From: Caprella mutica
Taxonomy: Eukaryota; Arthropoda; Malacostraca; Amphipoda; Caprellidae
Length of the DNA stretch: 64,000 bases
NCBI GenBank assembly: GCA_947561585.1
Contig: CANNZV010001169.1
Span: forward strand, 1-64,000
Direction: 5' to 3'
Positions within the stretch are counted from its first letter, which is position 1; each line of letters starts with the position of its first letter. The notes beneath the pieces were generated by a model. It did no database searches and was not told the origin of the DNA. It saw nothing but the letters and a program-made list of their open reading frames with translations. Shown one piece after another: positions 32,178-42,172 of the stretch. The translations under genes were made by a program, and so were the position numbers.

Positions 32178-35100
32178 GCTTTCGTCCAGGTAAAATTATA
32201 AAACATGTGCTCCACATCACAAGTGAGGCCTATCAACCCCCTTCGAAATCGTTGTAGCACTGCTCTCAACTGGTTCGTCATGTGCGGGCCAGTCATGAGC
32301 TCCTTGTTCAAACAAGTCCCCTTGAAGCAGGCAGCGGCGTCGAAGACCAATCTTGTTTTTTTCTTCTTAGCCTGTGTTACCGGAAAAAGGGGAAGATACC
32401 AGGCCTTTCCACATTCCCTTGGAATGACTTCGGAATCAGGAATGCGTTCAATATGCTGCTTCTCCAGATTTTGCTTCATGCTATTCAAGCACTGATCAAG
32501 CTTCTCCGGGGATCTCTTCAGCCGCTCCAAGGCCAATTTAGTCCGGTGAAACACTGGTATTCTGTTGTCAGGCATAGTGATGTTGGCACGCCTAAATGGA
32601 AGTGGCATGACCAGATGACCATCAACTACCCTGACGTGTTCTCTCATGGTCTCCATGAACAACTTCTCATCCTGAGACAGATCCACATTCTCATCGTCAC
32701 CATATTCCTTGAATACATCAGCTTGCGGGCTACAAATCTTCGTACGTAGTACCTTCATGCTTAAGTTCGAAGAGTCGCTCACAGAGGCTGAACCCACAAG
32801 TGCCCAACCCAAAGGAGTTTCATGAACAAAAGGAGGATGCGTACCATAGCACCTGGTTCTCATTATCTCCCCGGAGTCCGCTCCGATCAATAGGAGAACT
32901 GGCGCAGCCCTTGCACAATCCGGAAATTTGCCTTTGAACTGTACGAGATGTGGGTGCATTCCAACGATGTCTGATGTCGCAACTTCATCTCTCGAGTCCG
33001 GAATGAAGGGATTCGTGAAGACCCTCGGAATCTTGTACCACACGCTCCGATGTATACCACAGACATGAACCTCGTCGATACTTACTCCCGGCACATCAGT
33101 CTCCAATCCACTCAAAGTTCTCAATGAGTAGGTTTGAGGAATTCCTTGCAAATCCAAAAGATCAAGCACACTAGGATCAATAAATGAGGTGCTACTCTGC
33201 TCATCTAGAATGGCGTATCCGGTTACAATTTTGTCGGAGGTCGGGTGCTTGATGTATACTAACACAGTCTTCGAGCATATTTTGTCAGCAACACGACGCA
33301 CCTGTGAGCAGAGGGCTTTCAATTGCCCAGATTTGTTTCTCTTGTTTGAGTTGTTATCATGTAGAATGGTCAGATGATTGTTGCCACACTCATCGCACTT
33401 GTTGTGGGAGGGACAGTTCCTGGCGACGTGATCACCAAGACACCTGAAGCACAATCCATGACTCCAAATGAGATTTTTCCTTTCTTGAGATGACATGCTA
33501 ATAAACTTTCTACATGATGAAAGTTTATGCTTTCCAGATTCGTGTAAAGGGCATAAAGAGAATTCAATAGAAGGCCGCGGGACATGATCTTCAAGCTCGC
33601 GACCGGAAACAGAAGACCGGGAAGACTCCTGCATGCTCTCTGCTACTTGTGAATGCAGCACTTTAACGGATCTCCTAATCTTATGATCCACAATGGTTTC
33701 ACCAAAGAAGTCATCACTGATCTCTGAGTATACCTCCTGAAGAAACCCGACAAAAACTCCAAGAGAGGGGTTTCTCCCACCATTGTTAATCTTCGATTTT
33801 ATTCCATAAGAGCGCCACCTGAGTCTGAGTTTTTCAGGCAACTTCATCCATAATCTCTGCATACTCTCAGACTCATTATATTTGGCAAGCTCTGGATAGT
33901 GCTGCACTTTGAGATGGATCAATCTACAGAGATCAATCAATCTGCCGAGTTCTTCCCTCTGCTGTGAATCTCGCAGAGGGGCAAGATCCTCCACTCTCCT
34001 ATCTATGTAGCGAGAACTTAGAATTGCTGACTCATAACGCTCATTCAATATATTCCACACCAAATCGACAGTCGCATCGCTGATATCATATGAGGAAGCC
34101 TCGACATAATCTTGAATGATGCTGTGTGGAGCCCCCGATGTGTGGCACATCATAATCTGGAGCTTCTCAAAGGGGAAAATAACCACATCCTGCATACGGG
34201 TCTTCAACAAACTGCTCCAAGTTTTATAGTTGTCTGCACTTCCCGAATATGGCGATTTGGGGATATGGAAGAGCTGCTGTTTAAGCAAATAGTTAGCAGC
34301 TACATCTGGCTGGTCCAACTGTACCATTCCACTCCCTACCATAGCTTCGCTAAACTGTCGAGGGCGGGCTCTGTGGAAGGGGGCACCGTGAAGAGGGGCA
34401 CTGTTGAGAGGGGCACTGTGAAGAGGGGCACTGTGAAGAGGGGCACTGTGAAGAGGGGCACTGTGAAGAGGGGCACTGTGAAGAGGGGCACCGTGAAGAG
34501 GGGCACCGTGAAGAGGAGCACCGTGAAGAGGAGCACTGTTGAGAGGAGCACTGTTGAGAGGGGCACTGTTGAGAGGGGCACTGTGAAGAGGGGCACTGTG
34601 AAGAGGGGCACTGTGAAGAGGGGCACTTTGGAGAGGGGCACTTTGGAGAGGGGCACTTCGGAGAGGGGCACCTTGGAGAGGGGCACTCTGGAGAGGGGCA
34701 CCTTGGAGAGGGACGTCCCGGGAAGAAACGCTGTGGGTTACCCTCGGAAAGAGCGTACTCCAGTTCACCATCCCACGAGGAGGCTCAGATACTGCAACAG
34801 CTAGGTTGCCCGTATTGCCCCAGGTTGATGGAAGAGAACACACAATCTTCCCACACGCTTCAGCTCCACGGGTCAAATAGGGCACTGCCTCAGACGATGA
34901 AACCTGCTCCGTCTCAGTCACCGCCATCACAAATGAGGTGTATCCGCGCAGTTTATTTCCAATTTCTGCACTCTCAGAGAAAAGAGACATGTTGTCAGGG
35001 GTGGTATTAGAGAGTAAGTCCTCATTCATGACTTCCCTTACTCTATTAATCTTGCTGATTTTCCTAAAACATTCGCATTGCATGAGTACCTTGTGTGAAT

Positions 35101-35368
35101 GTATTTCATCAGATTCTTGCTTGGAGCCAACTTTCTGAAGTCTGTCACATAACTCATTGGCTTCCCTGAGGTGTTGTCTACGCATAGATTGCATGGTTCT
35201 AATATCAGCGTCAGATATCTCTTTGGCATCAACGCTCAAAAGTGCCTCCAACTTACTCCCCAACTCAAAGAGGTCATCAATTGCTAAATGGGCAGGCCTC
35301 GCAATATTTCTACCAAAGGAGGTCCTTAGGGTCACAGGAAGACCATCACTGCCTGTGCTGTCTTCCAT
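32174..35368 (-). pseudogene. BEL-1 gag, protease and start of RT
   Basis: Starts at the ATG at 35368. A gag N-terminus is followed by a low-complexity block (residues about 218-332) of some 23 pentapeptides of the form APL(H/Q/N/R)(S/G). Next come a DUF1759-like region (FHIPKSPYSGSADNYKTW), a zinc knuckle (CFRCLGDHVARNC near 643) and the BEL-type protease motif AILDEQSSTSFID (near 721). The first RT motifs follow (TRLVFDAAA, LTCDVEHMFYNF, with the first catalytic Asp). The frame then ends at a premature stop; the RT goes on in another frame at 32177. In an intact BEL element this would be one polyprotein. Confidence 0.88.
34371..34713 (-). repeat. 15-bp tandem repeat coding the gag pentapeptide
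   Basis: About 23 copies of a 15-bp unit (plus strand GGGCACTGTGAAGAG with variants). Since 15 is a multiple of 3, copy-number change keeps the gag frame. The opposite strand and a second frame are open here only because of the periodicity. Confidence 0.93.
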
Positions 35369-35625
35369 CCTTAGACTCAAACTTCTTACTCACAATCACA
35401 AGTGAACTGAAAGCCTAAACTGTGCAAGTGTTCACTACACAAGTGTTTATCTAAATAACCAATAATCAGTTGCAAACTTGGCAAGCTATACCAAAATTCA
35501 AAACTTTGAACGATTTCTCTATAAATCTATTTTAAACAAACTAATTCACTGCACAGTCACTAAACTGCAAAATAGTCAGCTGGAAACCCAATCTTTTATT
35601 GGCAAGCTATGCCAGGATTTCAAAC

Positions 35626-35637
35626 ATGGGTCACCAG
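35626..35637 (-). promoter_or_regulatory. Possible BEL-1 primer-binding site
   Basis: On the minus strand this reads TGGTGACCCATG, 5' of gag in the transcript sense. TGGTGACCC is also found next to the gypsy LTR at 53399-53407. Which tRNA would prime is not known, and without the second LTR the site cannot be proven. TGGCAAGCTATGCCA-like motifs occur at about 35480, 35600 and 35790 around it. Confidence 0.4.
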
Positions 35638-36000
35638 CATGAAAAATACTTATTTTCAGAATTAATTGATGTAAATGCAATAACCTCAATGAGTATAAAT
35701 TTTTTTTTTAACTATCAAAGTGAAACCAGTCACACATCTAAAATTCCAAAGGCATAAATTCACTTCACAAACACTAATCCGGAACTAACATTGGCAAGCT
35801 ATGCCACCATATAGAAACTGGAATCATTTATGTTATGAGGATAAGTCCGGATAAATCAGCTGTATGACGCCAACTAGGCTAACCAAGATAAAGTTACAGG
35901 TAACTTACAGAGGGATGATGGGAACTCTTTCACGGGCTGACAGGCACACACATATGGGGAAGCTAAGTCAAAACTGTAGCTGCGACTAGCAGCTAATATG

Positions 36001-36410
36001 AGGGCAGGAAAAGTCTGTCTTCTGTCCGCATATATTTCGTTAGTTTTCTGGAAAAGATTCCAGTATAAAAATTCTAATCCATAAAATGTTATAAAAAAGG
36101 TTACCTAGATTAAAACTTTATTATTAAAACAATTTCTAAAACTTATAAAGGAATTAAAACAGGAACATGGCTGAACCAACTTACGACTATAATTTGTCCT
36201 TGGAACAGGCGTGTGCCGGCAGCGCAGTATGAAAGAGAACTAAAAATCTAAAATTGATATCCGAACACGACTTTTAAAAACGAGTGTTTCGTGAATGCAA
36301 AATAAAATTAACTTGCGCAGCACAAATTACTACTGCATAATAAAAAGTCTGTCCTTCTATTTCAAGAAGAGAAATGTAACAAATCAGGCCGTGTATATTA
36401 AGTAAGCCAT
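36001..36410. other. Gene-free stretch, perhaps BEL-1 LTR
   Basis: No gene. It may include the upper part of the BEL-1 5' LTR, which cannot be delimited. Confidence 0.35.
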
Positions 36411-36414
36411 GATT

Positions 36415-36830
36415 TACCACATTACAACCACATGTCAATTACCATATAATAAAGAAATGTTAACCATGTGTAATTTACCCCATCACAACCACATGTCAAT
36501 TACCATTTCAATAACAGATGTTATGGATATAATGAGGTAAATTGCATATGGTTAACATCTGTTATTGAAATAGTAATTGACATGTGGTTGTAATGTGGTA
36601 TATTACACATGGACATGGTTAACATCTGTTATTGAAATAGTAACTTACATGTGGTTGTAATGTGGTAAATTATACATTTTTAACATCTGATATAGAAATG
36701 ACAATTGACATGTGGTTGTAATGTAGTAAATTACACATGGTTAAAATCTGTTATTGAAATAGTAATTAACCTGTAGTTCTAATGTGGTAAATTACTTATT
36801 GTTAACTTCTGTTACTTTAGAACTCTAATC
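36415..36830. repeat. About 63-bp tandem units in opposed orientation around a palindromic centre
   Basis: To the right of about 36535, units of GGTTAACATCTGTTATTGAA, then TTGACATGTGGTTGTAATG and GGTAAATTACACA repeat four times. To the left (36415-36525) two units appear in reverse orientation. The array forms a foldback with variable loops. Non-coding. Confidence 0.82.
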
Positions 36831-36886
36831 AAAGTTATATGAAAGAGAACGTCGATCAATCTATCTATTATATGATTACAGTAGAA

Positions 36887-36970
36887 CTCTTCGTTAGTGA
36901 ACTCCTGTATAGTGAACCATCCTGTTTAGTAGAACCCTGGTTAACAAACTAATTTTTATAGTGAACATAT
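36887..36970 (+). repeat. Possible pogo/Tigger-like terminus
   Basis: CAGTAGAACTCTTCGTTAGT follows TA and is succeeded by AGTGAACT-rich repeats, resembling pogo/Tigger ends. No matching opposite end was found, so this is weak. Confidence 0.3.
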
Positions 36971-37330
36971 TTAGTTTAGTTTGCCACAAATTTCCTTGAG
37001 TTTTCTATGAATATCTGTAAATTAGTTGTATTTCATGAAAGTTCTTCCAGTCCAAATTTTCTTTAATGAAGTCATGTATAGTGATCAGTTCTGATATTTA
37101 GAGTTCTGAGAAATTAAATTCTCAGAATAAAGAATATATTTGAAAAAGAAAGAAAATATTTTATGTAGTTTGCCATGATAATGCTAGTTTACTATACAAC
37201 TCTTAATATATTCTCTACACTCTACAGTGAAGTAAATCATCTAAAGTTAATTTAAATTTATTAATAATAACTTTGAAAAGCACGCGAGTTATCATATTGG
37301 ATAAAGATCATTCCAATCCTACTTCTACCA

Positions 37331-37415
37331 TGTCCAGGATGGCTCAGTGGATATGTCGCAGACTCTACACAACAGCAAACTACAGGTCGCCAGTTCGCCT
37401 CCCGTGAAACACCAC
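37331..37415 (+). other. tRNA-like patch with A and B box similarity (possible SINE head)
   Basis: TGGCTCAGTGG (37340-37350) fits the RNA polymerase III A box. CAGTTCGCCTCC (37391-37402) fits the B box with one change, at tRNA-like spacing. The acceptor ends do not pair well, so a functional tRNA gene is unlikely. A tRNA-derived SINE head or a tRNA relic is possible. Confidence 0.4.
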
Positions 37416-37552
37416 TTCATTTCTTTCCCCATGTCTTCCCATTTAATTTGTGTATCACTTTATATAATATTAAACTAAAAAATATACAGCCAAAATACAT
37501 ATACTGTAAAGTAAGAAATGGCAATAAATTAGCATGATCTTTTTGATTTCTT

Positions 37553-37670
37553 GACATGGTACTGATATGTGTTAAATATGGTACTGATGTGTGTTACATA
37601 TGGTACTGATATGTGTTACATATGGTACAGATATGTGTTACACATGGTACTGATAAGTGGTTTTGTTATG
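37553..37670 (+). repeat. About 26-bp tandem repeat
   Basis: Four to five copies of ATGGTACTGATATGTGTTAC with short spacers. Confidence 0.85.
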
Positions 37671-37687
37671 GTTAACATGTGTATTCC

Positions 37688-37726
37688 ATATGTTATACAT
37701 GTGGCAAAACCACATGTATAACATAT
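37688..37726. repeat. Perfect 17-bp inverted repeat, 5-base loop
   Basis: ATATGTTATACATGTGG (37688-37704), loop CAAAA, CCACATGTATAACATAT (37710-37726). Related ACATGTGG/CCACATG pieces follow to 37800. Confidence 0.92.
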
Positions 37727-37856
37727 CGTCAAGGTTCCAAAAATCAACATTGTAACCACATTGTTATAATGTGGACATAACCACATGGTATACATGTGGA
37801 AATGTTTGCAGGGTATATCTATATAGAATTAGATTAAATTGAATCACAGTAACTAA

Positions 37857-38060
37857 AGGCCTTGTTACACGTTGCGAGTTACTGTTGTGACAGTAGACAG
37901 CATCTGTCCACTGTACTCTCATGCCAGTAGCTCAATGTTCATAGCATTGAATTTCCATGACAGTTACTCGACTAATGCGGTCACACTGTGCAAGTAGCTG
38001 TACTACAGTAATTTTGGCTTGGCCAACTCGCACGTTTACTCGCACCGTGTAACAAGTCCT
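37857..38060. mobile_element. MITE with AGGCCTTGTTACACG ends
   Basis: The left end is AGGCCTTGTTACACGTTGCG; the right end, reverse-complemented, is AGGACTTGTTACACGGTGCG. TAA flanks both sides (37854-37856 and 38061-38063), fitting PIF/Harbinger. A 6-bp TAACTA is also repeated if the left boundary is placed one base earlier. Non-coding, 204 bp. Confidence 0.75.
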
Positions 38061-38196
38061 TAACTAATCGATCACAATATATGGCCAATAGTAAAACCTG
38101 CGTGGGTTATACTGAGTTCCTACCACAATATCTCCAGAAGAACTTTATAGTGCGTATTGAACTATATTTATTACTATCTTTTACTTTATCACATAT

Positions 38197-38344
38197 ACTA
38201 GTGTAATGTACGTTTGTAGGCATTTCAATTGGATTTCTGTTACATATTGTTATGTTTATAATTCATTTATTCCCATTTAATATGTATACAACAATGTGTA
38301 CCATTAATCCAATTGATATGCCCCCAAACTTACATTGCACTATA
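38197..38344. mobile_element. Small MITE, arms about 36 bp
   Basis: The left TACTAGTGTAATGTACGTTT and GGCATTTCAATTGGA are mirrored at the right end, reverse complement TATAGTGCAATGTAAGTTT and GGCATATCAATTGGA. The BEL-2 element is inserted exactly at its right end (duplication CTATA at 38340-38344). About 148 bp, non-coding. Confidence 0.72.
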
Positions 38345-39714
38345 TGTACATAAATACACATCTATGTATATATGTTTATTGTTTAATTATTGTTCTAATC
38401 TTGTTTGTTCATTATATGTTGCGTGTATATATTATATTTTGAAGTTTTAATAGTTTATGTCGTTAATTAAATATTCCCTTTACATTTATAAATTCTAACT
38501 ATTTTAATTTCTTAATTCATTCATTATGCCACATATATGAGCTACCTCGTTGCGCTTTTATTTATTGTCTAAATTCAAACCAAATTGGACGCGCAGCGAG
38601 TTAGCTCTAAATCTTAACCTTTGTTCTGAGGTTTTCCCACCAGACTAAGGTAACCTCAAACAGCTGATGCTGACACAGGGCAGTTACCTCCACAATCCCT
38701 TACTAACAACAACAACTTCCTCAAACATCCGTGTCTCGAAGACTAGCTAAAATATGTTGGGCTAAAGGAGACAGGAAGGCCATCTCGGTTGCCGGTTGAG
38801 GCATGTTACCTGGCGTTAGTTAACCGGACACCTGGCACTGAAAGGGACACGATGGACTGGAGGACGGCTATGGCATGATTTATCTGTTAGAGATTTAGGT
38901 AAGACTAATTCGCATGGCGCACAATTTGGTTTTGAATCTCTAATTAATTATGTTTGTGTATATATATTTCCATTCATAATAAGATAATAAGACTACGTTC
39001 CAAATTAAAAATAAAGGCAACTATAGGTGGCTCATTTTATATATATCCTACTTTCAATGTTTTCAATTTTTTATATCTAAAAATCCTAACTATGAAACTA
39101 CCGATTCTTCACTCCTAAAATTCTATTAAATTTCTATCGTTAAATTCTATTAAATTTCTATTGTTAAATTCTATTAAATTTCTATTGTTAAATTCTATTA
39201 AATTTCTATTGTTAAATTCTATTAAATTTCTATTGTTAAATTCTAATAAATTTCTATTGTTAAATTCTATTAAATTTCTATTGTTAAATTCTATTAAATT
39301 TCTATCGTTAAAATTCTATTAAATTTCTATCGTTAAAATTCTATTAAATTTCTATTAAGTTCTATTGGATTCTATTGAATTCTATTTGTTAAATTCTGTT
39401 AAATTCTATTATTAAATTCTGTCTCTGTTAAAAATGCTACTAATTTTTACAGTCCATAAATTTAACCTAATCTTCAATTTATAAAAGTTTAATATTATAA
39501 ATCTCTTAAAATTTATTTCCCACAGTCACTGTTGCTGGTGCTGAGTTCCCGTATCGCCATTCTTCACGGGGACTAAACTATATATCAAGACTCTGGACAA
39601 TTATCACGAACTATAACCTAAATTGTTCATAGATAACCAATACAATATAGGTGTTATTTAAACTTTCATTTATCCTTATTCAGTGTTTTGTTAATAGGCT
39701 ATTATTTCAGTACA
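38345..39714 (+). repeat. BEL-2 5' LTR
   Basis: 1370 bp, TGTACA...AGTACA. It matches the 3' LTR (46975-47051 plus 55356-56939) almost throughout, with scattered single-base differences. The main length difference is the TTAAATTCTATT minisatellite at 39120-39400, which is about half as long here. The tract TGGAACCTCCGGCGGGAC directly after the LTR (39715) is a likely primer-binding site. Confidence 0.93.
39120..39400 (+). repeat. 24-bp minisatellite in the BEL-2 5' LTR
   Basis: Unit TTAAATTCTATTAAATTTCT plus ATTG, about nine to ten copies with variants such as ATCG for ATTG and ATTGGATT near the end. Confidence 0.93.
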
Positions 39715-39732
39715 TGGAACCTCCGGCGGGAC
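39715..39732 (+). promoter_or_regulatory. Probable BEL-2 primer-binding site
   Basis: TGGAACCTCCGGCGGGAC begins directly after the LTR end, the position of a tRNA primer site, and starts with the usual TGG. The matching tRNA was not identified. Confidence 0.6.
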
Positions 39733-39977
39733 TAGTCTGCTGCTGTGCCTGAATCTTCATTAATGTTTTCTTTCAGTATGTCTTTGTTGTGTGTCTTAAT
39801 AGGGGGTGCATGCTCCTGGTGGCTATCGAGGTGGCTGGTTTCGTCGTATGTTGTTCTAATTTATAAATTTATATTTTGTGCTTTCATTTGTGTATTGTGT
39901 ACTGTTATATGGTGTGTTTTTTGCAAAGCATAAATTATTCGTAATAATGGTAGATATTAAATAAAGAGTTTACCATA

Positions 39978-40784
39978 TTGGTAAATAAACGTAAACACCT
40001 GAGAAAGAAAATTACTGAACTGTTCAATTCACGTGAGCTTTTCATTAATTTGACAGTCCAAGAGATCAAAGAAAAATTTGATTTGATTGAGAGTTACCTT
40101 GCTGATACGGAGAGTATAAACGGGGAAATTCATTTGTATTGCATTGATAAAGATGGTAAATTGGGAGATGATGAGCTAGAAAAATGTCAGGATTATAAAG
40201 ATAACTTAACTATTTGTGTGTCTAATCTTAAGTCTATCCTTCCTTCCACTAATAATAATTTTGTCCCTGTTAATAATCAGCCGAGTGCATTACGTAGTCC
40301 TATCGCTCCATTTCCGAAATTCATGAGTACCGATGGTGAAGATCTAACTAAATTTTTTTCTGAATTTGAAGATACTATTAATAAATACCAGTACTCTGAG
40401 TACGACAAGTTGCTGCTGTTAAAACAGCAATTGAGTGGTAAGGCTTTAATTCTCGTAAATTCACTAGAGGCAGACAAACAGGGTTATAAAGATGCTAAAT
40501 GTTTACTTATTAAAGCTCTTGCTTCTGAGGAAACTCAAACTTTCAATACTATTAAGCAGCTAACTGAATTGAAGCTAACCATGAAGGGTGAACCATTTGA
40601 GTATATTTCTAAGGTTAGGGTTTTGTCAGAAAATATCCGAAAACTTAATATCACTATTGACGATTTTCTCCAGTTCTTTGTTTGGCAGGGTTTGAACGAG
40701 CTTTTTCAAGAACAGCTCACTAATGTCACAAATACTAATAAACCGGCCTTTAACGTAATTATGGAAACGTTTTTTATTGCAGCC
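39978..40784 (+). pseudogene. BEL-2 gag, N-terminal part, interrupted
   Basis: About 270 residues resembling the BEL gag region (DUF1759-like: FPKFMSTDGEDLTKFFSEFE, LLLLKQQLSGKAL). The frame opens at a TTG at 39978. The nearest upstream ATG (39946) is in another frame and soon meets a stop, so the true start is unclear or damaged. The coding string is cut at 40784 by the 1383-bp insertion and resumes in the same frame at 42173, leading straight into the pol frame. Confidence 0.8.
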
Positions 40785-42167
40785 TTTATAAAACGTTAAT
40801 ATGAGTGATTAAAATAATAGTTCAGTTTCGTAAATAAATTGAGTGTTAATTTGAATTTTCGTTAATTTGAGTGTAAAATTCCTACTGACAAAAATTTAGT
40901 TTAGTTATGACTTAAATGAAATGGCATATAGGTATGAGGAAGGTTTGAGGAAAACAAATATGAATGATTAAACTATATATTGCTATGGAGATGTCCAAAA
41001 GGCAGCCTCCAATTGTTTCATCCAGCGCACGTATAGAAGTATAGCACATATGTAGCCGCACTAGTTAGGCAGCATTAGCTACACGTCTGTACACCGTCCA
41101 CAGGACACTGAATAAAAGAAAGAAAATATGAAATGCCTAATATTACTATAGAAAACAGATAGAGAGGAACACTAATTTATATTGGAACTAGTTAACATGA
41201 AGTTTTATTGTACAATGTGAATAGGAGTTTATAAGAATAATTAAAGAGTTTAAATGATTTAGATATTAAAATAGGTTTAGATATTAAAATAGGTTTAGAT
41301 ATTAAATAGGTTTAGATATTAAATAGGTTTAGATATTAAATAGTTTTAGATATTAAATAGTTTGCTATAGGATTCTATATCGTAATTAGGGTTATATATC
41401 GTAATTAGGGTTATATAGTAATAGCGTAATTAGGGTTATATAGTAATAAATTGTAATAGATCGTAATAAATTGTAATAGATCGTAATAAATTGTAATAGA
41501 TCGTAATAAATTGTAATAAATCGTAATAAATTGTAATAATAAGTTATTAACAAAGCAGTGTTTTGCGGAAAATAGCGTGATAAAGTGAATTTGTAAAGTA
41601 ATTATGAGGTCACTGAAATTTTAATAAGAATGAGCGAAGTCTCCCAAAAGTTAACACTTACGGTATAGACATTTCCAGTCACTCCAAAAATCTACCAGTC
41701 TCCGTTGTCAAAATCGTCAGTCATAGCTCCTTGGCATCAGTTACTCCATTCGTAGTACATCTGAATGCCATCTAGGGTATCCCTCATCCATTGCCATCCA
41801 CGGGATCCCAAAGGTTTCTCACTCCTCCATACTAATGGTTCGTAGTATGAGAAGAACTAGCAATGAGATTGGTTCGGATCATACTATGGGATAAATTATT
41901 CACCACTGCAGTTCACAATTAGCAGGAAAGTGGAGACGAGGCTGTTAGTTACACTGAGTGTGTTTATCTTCAGGTAACTGTAACGATACTGACTAGGTTT
42001 GTGCTATGTAGCACACAGGTTAATTCTGAGCGATATCTTCAGAACTTTCCGCTAGTGAAAACTTCGGAAGACCTCGCTCATATATTTACTATATAAATTA
42101 TTGATATTTAGTTATGAGAGTTATGATTTTTAAAATATTATTCATACTCAATTATATATTTTAGACA
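40785..42167. mobile_element. 1383-bp insertion in BEL-2 gag, type unknown
   Basis: The 5-bp direct repeat CAGCC (40780-40784 and 42168-42172) flanks it, and the host frame is restored across it. The insert begins TTTATAAAACG and ends TTTTAGACA, without clear inverted termini. It holds three tandem arrays (41260-41545) and no ORF. It may be a solo LTR or a non-autonomous element. Confidence 0.7.
41260..41545 (+). repeat. Three adjoining 19-20-bp tandem arrays
   Basis: In order: TTTAGATATTAAATAGG (about six copies), ATCGTAATTAGGGTTATAT (three) and AATAAATTGTAATAGATCGT (about five). All lie inside the 1383-bp insertion. Confidence 0.88.
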
Positions 42168-42172
42168 CAGCC

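Larger units (their letters stand above)
29944..36000 (-). mobile_element. BEL/Pao retrotransposon BEL-1, 3'-truncated and frameshifted
   Basis: The order gag, CCHC, aspartic protease, RT, RNase H, integrase in one long coding string, with FYVDD and the BEL-type zinc region, identifies BEL/Pao. The 3' side is lost at 29943. A putative primer-binding site at 35626-35637 suggests the 5' LTR starts just above it; its outer edge could not be set because no second LTR remains. Two frameshifts make it non-functional. Confidence 0.85.

Noticed and set aside
34112..34804. Long plus-strand open frame over the BEL-1 gag repeat
   Set aside because: It is created by the 15-bp periodicity; it has no motifs and lies opposite a recognisable gag.
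37331..37415. Functional tRNA gene
   Set aside because: A and B box similarity is present, but the acceptor and anticodon stems do not pair properly.
39745..39933. Short hydrophobic ORF between the BEL-2 primer site and gag
   Set aside because: It lies in the leader of the element, has no family motif and is short enough to be chance.
40785..42167. Intron in BEL-2 gag
   Set aside because: The ends are TT...CA and not GT...AG, and a 5-bp direct repeat flanks the segment, which fits insertion.
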